A stretch of 64,000 nt of DNA from Paralichthys olivaceus (GCF_024713975.1 NC_091103.1:2155501-2219500), one strand, 5' to 3'; shown: positions 47,801 to 62,800, counted from the stretch's first letter. Notes: generated by a model from the letters alone, not told the origin. Program-made: numbers and translations.

Positions 47801-50800
47801 CTGCCAGGAATCACCGGCCATTTGGTTTGTGAGTCTGTGTTTTGACACCTGTCATATGTATTGGCTCCATGCCAACGGCTAACTGGTTAGCTCCAGAATC
47901 CTATTACCCTAAGCTGCGGATTAGCATGTTGGAAGGGGGGGAGGCTGCTTCATTGACCCTGGCAGAGCTTCATATGCTATATTGGTCTGATCTGCATCAC
48001 TTCAATATAAGCTGAGTCAAATATTCCACACAGTGACCATTACCTAACCACACCTCGGGTTTGCCGTGGTATCATGACTGTTGCCACATTATAAATAGGT
48101 TGACTTCGTCACCTAACTGGTGTTTCCAGTATGACTGCAACAAAATATATATTTTTTTTTTTTTTAACCTCATCAGTGTTTTTTCTGGATTCTTGAGGAG
48201 TTAGTGACAGATACTCATCATCAAAGTTCAGTCTCTGCAGATATTCAGTTTACTTTGATCCAAAAAAGTAATCTTGACACTGTAGTAGCTGTTTATTGAA
48301 ATGATCAGTTGACAGTAGTTGTTTACGTCATCTGTCAGCCTACCCAATGATCAATACACCAATCCTTTTACCAAACACCACCACACCAAAGGAGACGTAT
48401 AGCAAGACAAGAATAAAACATATCAAAGCTCAAACCTATGAAAAACCCTGAAGCATTAATTAGTTGATCCATTCATTGCAATGTTGTCATGTTTGTCATG
48501 TCGGAGAAGGTGAGACAATGGACGGTGGCAGAATATCTTGAAAAACTACCACATACAACTGAAGCAATTGACCGGACCATGGTGGTTGAGAGTAGAACAG
48601 AGACCAGCTTGGTGATCACAAACAAATCCCTCCAACCCCATCACCACACTCTGGTCTGTCAGAGGAGACACTGGTCTCCCCCTCAGGTGATCTGCTTTCT
48701 GTCAGCAGCTGCACACTGATGAAGAGTGTGTGTCAGTGTTTTCTCCACATCCCCACCAGTCATCAGCAGCAGTGTTTGATGAACACGAGCTCTGTCGCTC
48801 AGGATTTCTCACTGCTGTGCACTTAGTACCTTATTCATTATTCATGGCACTGTACCTTAATACTTAATAACACTTTTATCCATTTGATGCATTTCTACTG
48901 TTGACCAACTCATGTGTACATGCACTACATGATGACATTCAACATACATCTTGTTATTCTTTACTTTATTTATTTCTTCTTTAGACATGATGTGCATCTA
49001 GAAGTTATAGTTAGTAAAATTGGTAAAATGTTTTTACGAATGCTTTAAAAACTTAAACCAGCAAAATGATCAGGGACGTTTTATAATATAGCTTGTGTCT
49101 TGTGTACAGTACATACAGTGGATCATGTTCATTCTTACCTGGTGTCATTCAGTAGGTCTCGTGAATTTCTGTATAATCCTAAACACTCACTGAACAACAC
49201 AGTGAAACAGGGACAAGTGATGTTTCTGCTGCAAATTGTATTTCTCTGTTTCTCACTCTTCTCCTCTTCTCCTCTCCTGCAGTGGAGGAGTCGGACATTA
49301 TAGACTTGGAGAAGCGCTACTGGTTGCTAAAAGCGCAGTCAAGAACTGGCCGCTTTGACTTGGAAACCTTTGTTCCACTGGTCTCTCCTCCTATCCATGC
49401 CTCACTGAGTGAAGGTTCGATATTTATATATTTATTTAAATGTGTTCCTCACAGGCTCATTCTGGTATTTCTTTTAATCCAGTAAATACAACCCTCATAA
49501 GACTGTGTATGAATCCGTCTTCTGTATCTTATTTTCCAGGCCTGTTTCACGCATTTGATGAGAATCGGGACAATCACATCGACTTTAAAGAGATCTCTTG
49601 TGGACTCTCGGCCTGCTGCAGAGGGCCCATCGCTGAGAGGCAGAAATGTAAGCCGTGCTTTGGTTTTAAATCATTACAGATAAATTCATCCCAGAGGCTT
49701 CACATAATGACACCAAGCCTTTTATCGCAACGTGTGTCGTCTGTTTCTTCTTTGCTGTTATCTATCAGCAATGGAAGCATATTGGATTTCCTGCTAATAG
49801 ACTAAAGTGCATGGTCAAGGCTTAAAATAAAGCTTTTGTAGCAGTGCTCTGCTTCATGTCCACATTTGTATTTTGCTATGACTTCCCTTTCTTTCATCGG
49901 CAGTTTGCTTCAAAGTGTTCGATGTGGATCGTGATGGGGTTCTTTCTCGAGATGAACTACATGAAATGGTGGTGGCCTTGCTGGAGGTGTGGAAGGACAA
50001 TCGCACAGACACACTCCCTGTAAGTTTACATCCATCTGTTCATTTGTCCGTCACGATGCGATCTGGTGTTTGGTGCTGCTTCATTCTGATTGTGTTACCT
50101 TGCAGGAGCTGCACAATAGCGTGTCAGACATCGTAGAGGGTATCCTAAAGATGCACGACACAACCAAGGTGAGACAGAACTTCTGGTGACAGAATCACCT
50201 TTGATGCAGCTGACAAGAAGTTAAAATTCTGACTCCATCATGTGATTAGATTTAAAGACGTTGATTCAGAGAACGTCAACACCACATCACACTGAGCTGC
50301 CCAGTACACTTTCAACAACCACACGGCCACAGTCTTTCTTGTTTTACATCCAAACTGTTTCCTGTGAGCTACTGACCTTCGTGTTGTTTCACCCCTCACC
50401 AGCTGGGTCACCTGACTCTGGAGGACTACCAGATATGGAGCGTAAAGAGCGCATTGGCCAACGAGTTTCTAAACCTTCTTTTCCAGGTCAGTAAAGCCAC
50501 ACATATATAAGGTTTGACTGATGTTGGCTTGATGATGATGGTAATAATATATAGCAATATTAATCATCTTGCCCTAGGTTTGCCACATAGTACTGGGGCT
50601 CAGACCTGCCTCACCTGAAGAGGAGGGACAAATCATCAGGTACATACAGGTCCTCATTATTGACACATTACAGAAACACAACTTTGAGGAACAAATTGTT
50701 TGACCTCATGATCTTTGGTGTTTGGATTTCCGTTCTGTTTGTGTGTGTGTGCGTGTTTATGTGCGTACGTACGTGTCTGCATGCAGAGGTTGGTTAGAGA

Positions 50801-53800
50801 GGGAGAGCAGACATGGGCTGCAGCAAGGCCAGAACTGGTTCCTCATCTCCATGCTGTGGTGGCAGCAGTGGAAGGACTATGTCAAATACGTAAGTCAATT
50901 TTTTTCAAAATCAGTTCATGCTGTGGCCACGCTTTGCCTTTAAACTAGCACCGTCTCTCCTCGCTTCCCTTTGAGGCTCTTTGTCAAGGTACTCGACTGG
51001 TTGCTTGTTTTTTTTTTTTTAGTATCTTGGAGAACTCGCCACAGATCTTATGTGAATTTAGTCACATTGTCGGCTGTCTCCTCATTTGATCCCAGACTAA
51101 CTCCATGATGCTGAGTAGAGGGCTCTTTGTTCTTCTTGTCTCTGAATATAGTTCTTTAAGACTGTATGTCTGTATGTTAGGACTCTTTGTCCTGCTGCAG
51201 ATTTATTTTGGGAGCACTCAAATATCTTGAGTTCAGTAGTTTTGTCAACATGCATTGTTAAAGTAGTGTGTCCCATTTACTGATTTCTGTAACTCTTATT
51301 AAATTTCCCACTGGTTTATAACTGCTGCTTTTGCAGTAACCTCCCACTGGGACAGAGGCAGTAACTGTCATAAGTGCAACCACCACATTAATATCAGATA
51401 TCACTTTAAACAATGACAGGGCAGTCCCTGCTGTTGTCTTCCTGTCCAGGAGCATAAGGGCATCGTGGTGGAGCAGCCATCCATCCTGAGTTCACTGCGA
51501 AGTCCAATGGCCACAGCCACCATAGAGCCCGCGCCTCCGGACAGACTGGGAGGACTGGGAAACTTCAGCGCTGTCAGCCCCACTGAGGAGAGGTCACCTG
51601 ACGCTGTGTCCAGTGCCTCAGAGGCCACAGAGACTGGTCAGTCATTTCACATAACAATTACTCTGAAGAGATCAGAGACACGTGACAGATCTTACATGTA
51701 GGTTCAACAGATCCTGTACTGAATTGTTTCCAACACTTATCAATGTAATTGTCCACATTTTGTTACTTCAGGAAATATAACCCAGTCAGATGCAACTGTT
51801 ACAAGTCAATACATTAAGACCCATGATTTTTTTTTCTGTCTATGTGTGTGATCTGGGTGCTTACTCCTGTGTCCCAACAGCCCTGAGCCCTCAGTTAGCT
51901 CCGTCTGCTACAGAGAGCTGTTTTGCCCGTCAGCACAACGTATCGGACAACAACAATCAGTGTTTTTCTGGAGCCAATGGACACCTCCCCTCCCAGGTGG
52001 CAGCACAAAGACCTGGAGCTATCGACAACCAGTCTCTGGTCAACACTGACCCCATGAAGGCAAGGAGTGTGTGTGTGTGTGTGTGTGTGTTGTTGTTGAG
52101 TGAGTCCTTCTTGGTCTGTTGCATTAAATAAAAAGTGTGCCGTAAGGAGCTGTACACTAACTGTCCCACCCTCGTGTCATTTAGTGACTTTAAAGCAACT
52201 TAGCTTATGTATTGTGAGAAGAATGACTCCAGTAAAAAGCAGTAGCAGCTTTTCAGTATGTGAAAAATAATATTTTATGTTGTTTGCAGCAGTTTGTGTG
52301 ATTATTTACTGCTCCAAAGATAGTTTTAATTTAGACAACCTAGTGCTTTATAAGAAAATCAATGTTCCTCAGTCAGGAGGTAATCATGTAGCACAGATCA
52401 TGCATCACATTCATTATCTCTGGCACGTTTGACATATGAGAACAGTGAAGCTACACAGTTTCAGTGAAGACTCAGAGTGGCGTGTGTTCCCTCTGGGTTT
52501 GTTTACTGAACTAGGCTCATGTTTTCTAAGGAGTCCAGCAGCTATTTCACAAAGCCAACACATAGTTGTGATCCTGATCCTTTGACAACAGAAGCAGATC
52601 TCCCGGCTTGTTGATCTTAACAGCATTTGCCCTCTTCAGCAGATATATAACAAACCAACAGTGTGTTTGAGGAAGGTTTTTGGCTGTTTATAATCTGAGA
52701 TTTCTAAATAAGGAGTGAATCATCCTCTTAGCACAAACTACCAAAGACCAGTTTGTGCTTATTTTTTTCTTTATTTTATCTATTCATTTCGTGCTAATGA
52801 TAGCAACCAGCCGTACCAATAGGATTCTGTCTGTCCAATAACTATAAGTCAAGTTGGCTAAAAGTGTCTTTCTTCCTGGTGTGACCCTGCAGGCCCCTTC
52901 GTTAACCATGGAAGGTGGCAGGCTGAAGCGATCCCTGCAGCTGCTGCCTGCGAGAGACTTTGAGACGGTGCCAGAGCCCGTGTGGCGAGCGCTCTACCAC
53001 TGGTACGGTGCCAACCTCAGTCTGCCACGACCGGTGAGTGAAGACAACCGAAGAACTGTGTCATACAGTACTGGCAAATATTCAATACAGTGTGACGTCA
53101 GAAGAAAATGGCTGCTGCTTAAATGCACATGTGAAAGCTAATTGAACTCAGTTTATTTACTCAATATTTTTGATATTTTAAATAAAAAATGTAATTGTAT
53201 TGGTTCTTAATTGCAAATTCCACATCCCTTTTCATAATTTCTTAATATATTTGCAAACTTGATCTTTTCATGACCATATACATTATAATTCTACTGTGTC
53301 ACAAGTGCAAGGGAATGGGTCCCAAGTCCAGACAGACGGGGCAGGTAACTCAGGCTGGTGTGAAATGTGTCACTGTTGCAGACTAAACATCTGCCCCGTC
53401 TGCTTGAAGAAGGGTTTCTCTGTCCGGCTCCAGCGAAGCTCTGGTGCACAATCAGCACATGGATTGTGGGAAATGTGAAGCAAGCAAACTTGTAGACATG
53501 GACCATGATTTAACGATGTTTGTGAATGTGTCCAACTCTTACATGTATTAAGATGCTATTATGAAAAGAAGTGACCACACAGCTGCTGATCATGCAAGAT
53601 GACAGTCAACCAAAACCACTGTTGACTGTTGAGTTACCTGTTAGTTCATGTCAGCGTTTGGTTTCTCTTATTTCTTTCAGCCAAGTGAAATAAGTGCAGG
53701 AGTGAAAGTGACCTTTGACAAAACCCTGGTCACCTGTTTCTGGTCTGATCAGTGCACTCAGTAGTTTCATGTAAAGTAGAGAAGAAAAGGTGTGTGCAGA

Positions 53801-56800
53801 AACTTGAAACTTTCTCTCTCACCCCTGCAGGTTATCCTGGAGAGCAAGACGGGCCATGCAGAGCTGGAGCTCTTTCCCCGTTACGTCCTCTTCCTTCGCC
53901 AGCAACCAGCAACACGCTCCCCACAGTCCAACATCTGGGTCAATATGGGTATGACCAACCTGCGAATGTTCCCTCCACATATGAACCCACCAAGAGGTAA
54001 CGTAAGCCTGCAGCAAGACAAGAGCAAGCCGTCAAATGCTTCACCGAGCAACACTGCATCCCCCATTTAATCCTCCTTCAGTGGACTGATCCAGCTCAGG
54101 CAGGGCTCTGGAGTGGGCTTGAGAATGAACCAACAGCCCATGAAGGGGATTTACTGCTTATCACTATAAAAGATGAATAATTCAAACTTTCCAGTCTTCA
54201 CAGACCTTGCCATTCAGGTATTAGTTTTTACAATCCTTGTTGTAGTGCTCTAAAATGATAGCAGCATTTTAATTGTTATTCTAAAATAAAGAAAATGTTT
54301 AAACCGATCAACCGGAAAACACATTGAAACAGAACATCCTGGATCTAAATTTCTTAAATATTTGTTCTCATCCTTCATGGTTTGGACGTTAAAATCATTA
54401 CCTTTGCTTTTGAAGTATTGAATCATTACATTCGCTCATTTTTTATCATCGTTTTACAAAATAACAAAAGCAAATCCTTCATCCCATGAAATTTCAAACT
54501 CTTTTTTAAATACAAATTGACATTGTAGGAGGAATCTTCATTACTTCAGAGGAAAATCTTTTCTTTCTCCCTCGTCCTTCCTAATCACTGAGAGGTCGAG
54601 CTACAGAAGTGCACCAAAACCTATGATGAACCTATGAAACCCCATCAACAGTATTTTTAATCACACACATTCTGTTCATTAATATTATGAAAACATATTT
54701 TTTATATGGAAATATTGCCAAAGGTAATTATTATGTACAATATAGTATTTTGTATTTCAAGCACTTCTTACTTCCTGTTTTATATTGTGGCTGTAGATTA
54801 GTAGAGGTAGAGAGCATAACTCAGCCAAGGTCCAACCGGCTCTATGAAGTCACATTTAAATTCACTCAATCAGGATTTTCATCAAGGTCCATGAATTATT
54901 CTCTAAGAAATCAACAAAAGTTTTGAAAAACACCCATCTCACAGCGTTTAAGAAATTTAAAATCTGCCCTGCTGATAAGAATTCACAATATCCAATGTTC
55001 AATGTTCTTCCTTTGGTCAAGCCCCACTTGTCCACAAAATAAAAATAGTGTTTTTTGTGTAATCCTGCTAACAAGCAATGAAGCAGAGGAACAAACAAAC
55101 ACAGATTAAAAAAAAAAACTTGTGATTGTAGTTTAATTTTCAACATGCTGAGTAATTTAAACATCTTTTCCTGTGTGGACTTCACCATCTGCTTATATCT
55201 TTGTGTTTAATGATGAACAATTGTCAGTTAAAACGAACACCAATAATCAGTTGCAGTAATTCTGGCAACAAATCACAGAAGGACTCGAGACTTGCAGTAT
55301 TACACAGTAGTTAGGAAAGCAACAAGCATTTTTGAATAGGGGGCGTAAAAGTTGCTAAGCATTCATTTCCTGTCACATTGTTTCATGTAGTCTGCTCTCA
55401 ACCAAATGAAGCCATGTAGTGTTTCTTCACAATGTAAGTTGTAAACACACACACACCCACTCACTCCCACACTGAAAATGAAATCTCCTGGGTTTATTCT
55501 TATCATCTCTTTACTCGATGTCTAAATGGATATTATGGACAAGTATGAAGGTAAAATGCATAATTGTAGAAAGAAACACGATGACAAAGCACTAAGCAGA
55601 GACATGCAGAGTCGCTCCAGTATAATCAGATTGTGGATGGCATCAGCACTCAGCAGGAGAGCGCTGATCCAAATCACGCTAAAATATCAGCTTTCAGGCC
55701 ACAGACCTGATTCCCCAGTGGAGCCTTGTCCTCCACCATGACTCACTCTCTGTCTGAGCAGCTCCTTGTCATTGCTGGGCATTTAGACCCTCGCCTGACA
55801 TGTGGTAAAGTATCAATAATAAATAGAACAGCATTCAAAAAGAGCAGAGGATGTTTTCCTGTTGTGGTATAATTGAATGGCAAGTCTGTGTTGATGGGTA
55901 AGACTGCGTGATGATTTACACTCTGAAGCATAAAAAAATCTCATATTAAAACCATTAATTTAATTAAAAATCAATTAAATAAAGCTTTTGTATTGATTTA
56001 ACAGGACTAATATTGATTGTATTTGATTTAATCCAATCTTAGTCCACTAAGTTGATTGACCAATCAAGTTTGCACTGACTGATAAAACTTTTCTTGCTGC
56101 TTCCTTACAACTAATCCTCGGTCAGCTGAATGCTGTTGTTAGTATCGATGTTCACGTGGGTAAATTATTTCAGTGATTACTTGCATCTGTAAGCGTGTTC
56201 CGTGCATTAGACCATGATTACGGTTGCATTGTGATTTAAAATGCAGAAAGTTTTCACATAAACGACAACTGAATACATATAAATAGTTAAAATAACATAG
56301 ACTACATGTTCAGTTATTCTTTCAAATGGCCCTGTCCCGTCTTCTTTGTACAATCCAGCAGGTAATGTTCCATCCCCCAACGCTCCTCTGAAGAGGGTGC
56401 TGGCCTACACGGGCTGCTTCAGCCGTATGGCCACCATCAAGGACATCCACTTCTACCTGTCCCAGAGACTCCGCATCAAGGAGGAGGACATGAGACTCTG
56501 GCTCTACAACAGTGAGGTGGGCCACAGAGCTTATTCAGTATCTGCTTAATATATCTATTTCACCTAAATCTTACACACTGAACCCAACTTTGTTTTGAAA
56601 TAAATGTATCATGTGAGCACAGTATTCCCTAAAAATGATTTCAGCAAAGAAAAAGTGTTCACATTTTGCACAGATTGTATGAAGAACAGGTTAAAAGGGA
56701 CCCAGCAGCTTACTGTTGTCTCATATAGTCCCTCGGAGGGCAGATCCCTCCCTTTTCTCATAATGTAACAACTAGTTGTAACAAATGAAAAGTTCTACAA

Positions 56801-59800
56801 ATATCTGATGATTCGTTCCCAGTTTCAGGATGTTTCTCTCATTGCTTTGCAGAACTACCTCACCCTCCTGGATGATGAAGATCACACACTAGAGAGTCTG
56901 AAGATCCAGGATGAGCAGCAGCTAGTTATAGAAGGTATGAAACACGTCCCTCTTTCTGTTCAAAGCGAAAATCCTTCAGAGTTCTAATGAACAAATACTT
57001 TCATCAATAATAGGTCATTCTGAACACTGGCACATGAAATTGTGAGTGAAGTGGTTTAATCAGAGGAATTTCTTACTCTTCTGCCACAGTCAGGAACAAA
57101 GATATGAGCTGGCCTGAGGAGATGTCCTTCATTGCCAACAGTAGTAAAATGGACAGACACAAAGGTAAGCTGGAAGACACGGACATGACCAGATCACTAT
57201 TGGTAAACAAGCAGGTCCTGAGAAGAGTATTAGAAAAATGCGGTGATAATCTAAAGCTTATATTGATGTCATGCATAGTTCCAGGTATCTCTGCATCCTG
57301 TAGGATGATCGACATGACCAAACTTTTCTATGGATAGAAAAATCATTACTAATGAAATCATTGTGAAGTCACAATGATTTCATACAGTGTAGAAATGTAA
57401 CCGATAAGATTAGAGACATGATCTACAGCAAATCTAGATTCATCAATCATTCTTTGTCATAAAGTAGAAATGACCACATTTACAAAGTACATTACTAAAA
57501 ATTGTACTAATTTATTTTTTAAATTTGTGTCATATATGCAACAGGAAGGGTTATTAGTGGTAGTCAAATCAAAACATTTGTTACCCTAATTCGTTAGTTT
57601 GCATTGTTTTTCCTCATTCAGCTGTTTCTGTAAATGTGATCAGTGTGTCCTTGTTCTTCAACGCAGTTCCCACAGAGAAAGGAGCCACAGGTCTCAGTAA
57701 CCTTGGCAACACCTGCTTCATGAACTCCAGTATCCAGTGTGTGAGCAACACCAAGCCACTCACAGACTACTTCATCTCAGGGAGACACCTCTACGAGCTC
57801 AATAGGTGCCACTTAAGTGCATCACTTTTGTATTCACCTTGCCACCTTGTTCAGAACCTTTCATTTTAACAGACCTGTGTTAATGCGTTCACAGAACCAA
57901 TCCCATTGGGATGCGAGGTCACATGGCCAAGTGTTACGGCGACCTGGTGATGGAGCTGTGGAGCGGCACACAGAAGAATGTGGCTCCCCTCAAACTCAGA
58001 GTGAGCACTTTCATCAGTCTTGTCTCTTATCTAACAGTCTGCCCTGCAAAGCTTTAGTTTACAATCTGTGTTGAAGTTGAACCTGTTGAACTGTTTCGTT
58101 ATCCTCTCTGAAATCTTTATTTTCACATATTACTTCCTCTTCAGTGGACGATAGCAAAGTATGCCCCACGGTTCAATGGCTTCCAGCAGCAGGACTCCCA
58201 GGAGCTGCTAGCCTTCCTGCTGGATGGGCTCCATGAAGATCTAAACCGAGTCCATGAGAAACCTTACGTGGAGCTGAAGGACAGTGATGGCCGGCCTGAC
58301 TGGGAGGTGGCCTCCGAGGTCAGTCAATCACAGCTATCTACAAATGGAATAAGCATTATATATATATGTTGCTCTGGCATCATGGTCCAGGTCTTCAAGG
58401 TGTAAAAGGGAACATGAAGGATGCAGCTCGTAGACAACATTCGAAAATGATGCTCTTCATAATTCTACAACTTGAGACTCAGCGTGTTTGACTGTCTTGC
58501 TGCTGATCAGCTGGTTAAAATAGTGAAGCATTTAGCTGCTAAATAGTCAGAAAGAGAGAAAGAAAGAGTTATAATAGAAAGAAAGAAAGAGGGTAATAAT
58601 AGAAAGACAGAAATAGGATAATGATAGAAAAAAGAAAGAAGATAATAATAGAAAGAAAGAGTAAGCAGTAAGAAATAAACAAAGAAAGGGAAGTAAAGAA
58701 ATTCAATTCCAATTCAATAATTAACAGATTCTCAGCACTGTGTCCTTTTTGAAGTCCTATTTCTGCCTTTCACGTTCCAAACTAATGCTGCAAAGAATCA
58801 CAACGGATTGGACAGTGTGTAATTTCATCAGTTTCAAGAAACATAAGGCCTGTGTTTCACAGTTCAAAGACAAAAATGATTGATCATTATGGTCTCGTCT
58901 CCGCACGCATACAATCTGAGTGTATTTCAGACTTTGCTGTGAAGGTCAGTGTTCAGACTTCTGATAAACTTGAATAACTTGAATTATTATTTGCTGTCGT
59001 CCATTATCTCCATCAAGGGAAGAACAAATGAATATGTTTGTGTTTTTTAATGCTTTTTTCTCGCCTGTTTTGGGAGATACAGGAACTGCAGCTTAAAATA
59101 CATCAAAGTACACAGATTCAATCTGAAGTGCTGAATGAGTTAAACAACAGAGGGGTTACTTTTGCAGTATTATAGTTTATTTACATATCATAACTTTAAA
59201 AGTGACAAAGTCTCATTAGACTTTAATATAACAGCACAGCAAAATGTTGATGAAGTCAGTTGTAGGATGGATGATGAGTTAAGCCTCCCTCTCTGAGATA
59301 TTTTGCGGTAACATCCTCTGGTGTCTGTTCTGAAAGTCAACGGATGAGGAGAGCACAGAGGAATCGATACGAGTCAGTCCATCAGCTGAGCTTTCCCTTA
59401 AATTGGTAATGGAGCTGTATTGATGTTCTGTTTGTTTCTGGTTGTCCTGAGGGGAGGGATTTTCAGGATTAGTGGTGTTTGATCCTTACAACCCACTGTG
59501 TTTATATGTGTGTTTGTGTGTGTGTCCATACCTGCAGGCGTGGGAGAACCACCTGCGCAGGAACCGTTCCATCGTGGTGGATCTGTTCCACGGTCAGCTC
59601 AAGTCCCAGGTGAAATGTAAGACCTGTGGCCACATCAGCGCTCGCTTTGACCCTTTCAACTTCCTGTCTTTACCCCTGCCCATGGACAGCTCCATGCATC
59701 TGGAGATCACAGGTGAGGAGGCTGGAGGACGGGGACAGAGACTCTGAGACTGAATTTCTTCTTGTAATAACCACGCCTGACCCTTCTTCTGTGTTTGTAG

Positions 59801-62800
59801 TCATTAAACTGGACGGCTCCACACCTGTGCGCTATGGCCTGAGGTTGAATATGGATGAAAAGTACACAGGACTGAAGAAACAGCTGAGTGAACTGTGCAG
59901 TCTGAAGCCGGAGCAGATCCTTCTGGCTGAGGTCCACACCTCCAACATCAAGGTACTGAGACTGACTGCTCTGCACCTCGTCTCACAAAGCTGGAAACAC
60001 AGAGTACAAGGACTTCCTCTTTGGTGCTTTACAACACAATTTGAAATTAAATTCAAGTTCACTCAAATCTTGAAGTTTTTTACAGTGCAGGTTTAGTGAA
60101 TCTGTCTTTTTTTTTTGTGTCTGGGAACCAGCATTGGCAGGCAAAAACAAATAGTAGGAATTAAAATTCCATTAGCATTTGGTGAAGTGATAAATTAACA
60201 TAGGAATGCAAAATGGGATAAAATTTTTAAAAAAAGATAACAATACATTTATTCTGTAAAAAGTGTGACGCCCTTTTACCAGCGCAGCACTCAGTTAGGC
60301 CTAAACTGACTCGTTGGGACTTGTTAGGACCGACCGAGGGGAAACTTGTGCACAGCATTCAAATGACTCCCCCCTTTCCCCCACACCCAACAACAACCAG
60401 CACTACAGCAGACTGCAGTCCACACAGGAATGATCTGTTCAGGGTATCTGCTGTTCTAAAAGAGACAGGAGGAAAAGAAGAATACACACAGAACACGTGA
60501 ACAGCACCATCCTCAGGCATGGAGGGGGAATAACCACAACATCAACACAAATACAACAGGGCAATAGCAGGTCAAGACTTGTCATCAGGAATTGTCAGCT
60601 GATGATACGTTCTCTGGAGTAACTCTCCTCTAAGCAGCTGGTTTGAAATCAAGGTGATGCATTTTGGGGTTAGAGTAAGAATCAGGGTTATGCCTCAGGT
60701 GATGGTTAAGGTTAGAGAAGGGGGCCGAGGGATGTATTATGCCAATGAATGTCCTCACTGAGATAGAAACACAAGGTTTTGTGTGTGCTTGTACTTATAT
60801 CTTTGTTATTAACAGAATTACAATGGAACACTACACTCTGATGTTCAAATGCTTTGTGTGTAGAACTTCCCTCAGGACAACCAGAAGGTGCGTCTGTCAG
60901 TAAACGGCTTCCTGTGTGCGTTTGAGATCCCGGTGCCTGGTTCACCAACGTCCCTGAGCTCACCCACACTGACAGGTGAGCTGGACCACTCCCGCTCTGT
61001 GTTTGTATTAACCATGTCTCTGTCTGAGAGTTTCTTTCTGACTCTCTCTTCTCCACGTCATTAGACATCACCCCAGTTGTCAATGGCTCCGCTGCTAATG
61101 GGCACCTGGGCAATAAGCCTGTCCTGATCCCTAACGGTGGGCCCAACACTATGGTGCCCTGCAGCCCTGACACGCCCCTGGCCGGTGGAGTCGCCAACGG
61201 ACACATCACACCGGTGCAGGAAAGCCCGTTCATTGGATACATCATCGCCATGCACAGGAAGATGGTGAGAACTGTACAGTATGTTTAAACAAGGGATGTA
61301 TAATTGTATGGATGAGTGGATGGGAGATTTTAAATGTATAATCTATTACTGATAATTACTCAGGCTACAAAAATAGTTTTCATTACATTATGTAACAGCT
61401 GCTTTACCACAGTGTCCCAGTCAATGATAAGAAAACTGACATGGCTGAGTTCCAGATCTTACACTTTACTTACATGTGACTGTCTCCACTTTCAGATGCG
61501 CACAGAGCTGTACTTCCTGTCATCTCAGAAGAATCGGCCCAGTTTGTTCGGCATGCCCCTCATAGTTCCCTGTACTGTCCACACCAGTAAGAAAGACCTG
61601 TATGACGCCGTCTGGATCCAAGTCTCCCGGCTGGCCAGCCCACTGCCGCCACAGGAAGCTAGTAACCATGCCCAGGACTGGTAGGCTGACACTTTCCTCC
61701 CCTCTTTTGTTTATGTATTCTGAACATGAACATCAGTTTCCCTTGTTTCCAGTCTTTGAAACATTTCTTTAAACATTTGTCTGAGACACCAGATCCTGAG
61801 ATGCAGACACAAGTTTAGGAGACTTTAGGAAACAGTGGCAGAGTCGCTAACACTTAATGTCAACAACTCCACCTTGTCTTCAGTCACGAGAAAATAAATC
61901 CCTGTCCTTCTCATTCTTAGTATTTTACAACAAAGCAGCTAAATGCTGAGTAGAAAATCTTGTGTTACATAAGCTTGTTGCTGATCGAAAGCCTCATCCA
62001 TTTCTGTTATTTACTCTGGGTTCATCACATACATAAAACAAAGAAATAGTTTTGTAACACTGTACTAAACAGTTGTAGATGACGAGCTCCACACAGACAG
62101 TAAGTCTGACATCAGAAGAAAATAATGGTTTATTCTGTCTCCTCCACATCTGTCAACCTGCAGTGATGACAGCATGGGCTACCAGTACCCCTTCACTTTA
62201 CGGGTCGTGGGTAAGGATGGTAACTCGTGTGCATGGTGTCCCTGGTACAGGTAAGATTTCTTTCATACAGACATGTTCCAAGACATTTGGTACTGGGGAG
62301 GTGTTTTTCAAATCAGATAAGAAATTCAATACGTTTCTTGTCAGCATGAATATTGGGATCACATTGGCTCTTTATTGGTCATTATAAAACCCTTATTAAT
62401 GTTGTGATGAGGAATTTCTTATCAATAATTCACAAGGAGTTTGTCACTTTTCACTCTTCTTAGTGAAAAAAATCAAAATGGAACCACTGGTGCTTTTATT
62501 TTGAAACAACTGACTCGAGCACGTCTTGGAAGTTAATGGTGACATTGTCACTATTAAATGGTTGATATGCTCCTGTTACACATGCTAGTAGTTAACGATG
62601 AACCACTGTACCTCAATATAAAGTATTTCTTATTGTTCACTTTCTACAGTAACACTGTTCGAAAACAGAAAACCCAATAAAAATCCATTGAATTCTCTTG
62701 TCTTTGCGCGAGGTTGATCAGATGGATAGTTTTTAATGAATGGGTTCCATATTTCCGTGCCTAAGAGAATGTTTGTACTGTAATGTGTGTGTGTGCCTTT

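Larger units (their letters stand above)
38533..51636 (+). other. usp32: USP32 N-terminal EF-hand region (exons 2-13)
   Basis: These exons encode residues 20-476. Two canonical EF-hand calcium loops are visible: residues 241-252 ([12 protein letters not shown], exon 7, 49540-49647) and residues 277-288 ([12 protein letters not shown], exon 8, 49904-50019). Both keep acidic positions 1, 3, 5 and 12, except that position 3 of the first loop is Asn. The earlier exons (38533-45162) encode the helical segment that carries a degenerate EF-hand in family members. Exons 10-12 lead into the DUSP domain. Introns 2 to 5 are long (2.4-4.1 kb) and make up most of the 5' half of the gene. Confidence 0.85.
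51881..56934 (+). other. usp32: USP32 DUSP and ubiquitin-like region (exons 14-18)
   Basis: Exon 14 matches the human linker ([20 protein letters not shown]). Exons 15 to 17 carry the end of the DUSP domain, with [18 protein letters not shown] and [17 protein letters not shown]. Exons 17 and 18 encode the ubiquitin-like segment ([20 protein letters not shown], then [20 protein letters not shown]). Intron 14 appears to start with GC rather than GT (after 52059). Exon 16 has a second in-phase donor at 53996. Both points are discussed in the findings. Confidence 0.85.

Noticed and set aside
60712..61251. 179-codon minus-strand open frame
   Set aside because: It is antisense to USP32 exons 25 and 26, which are conserved on the plus strand.
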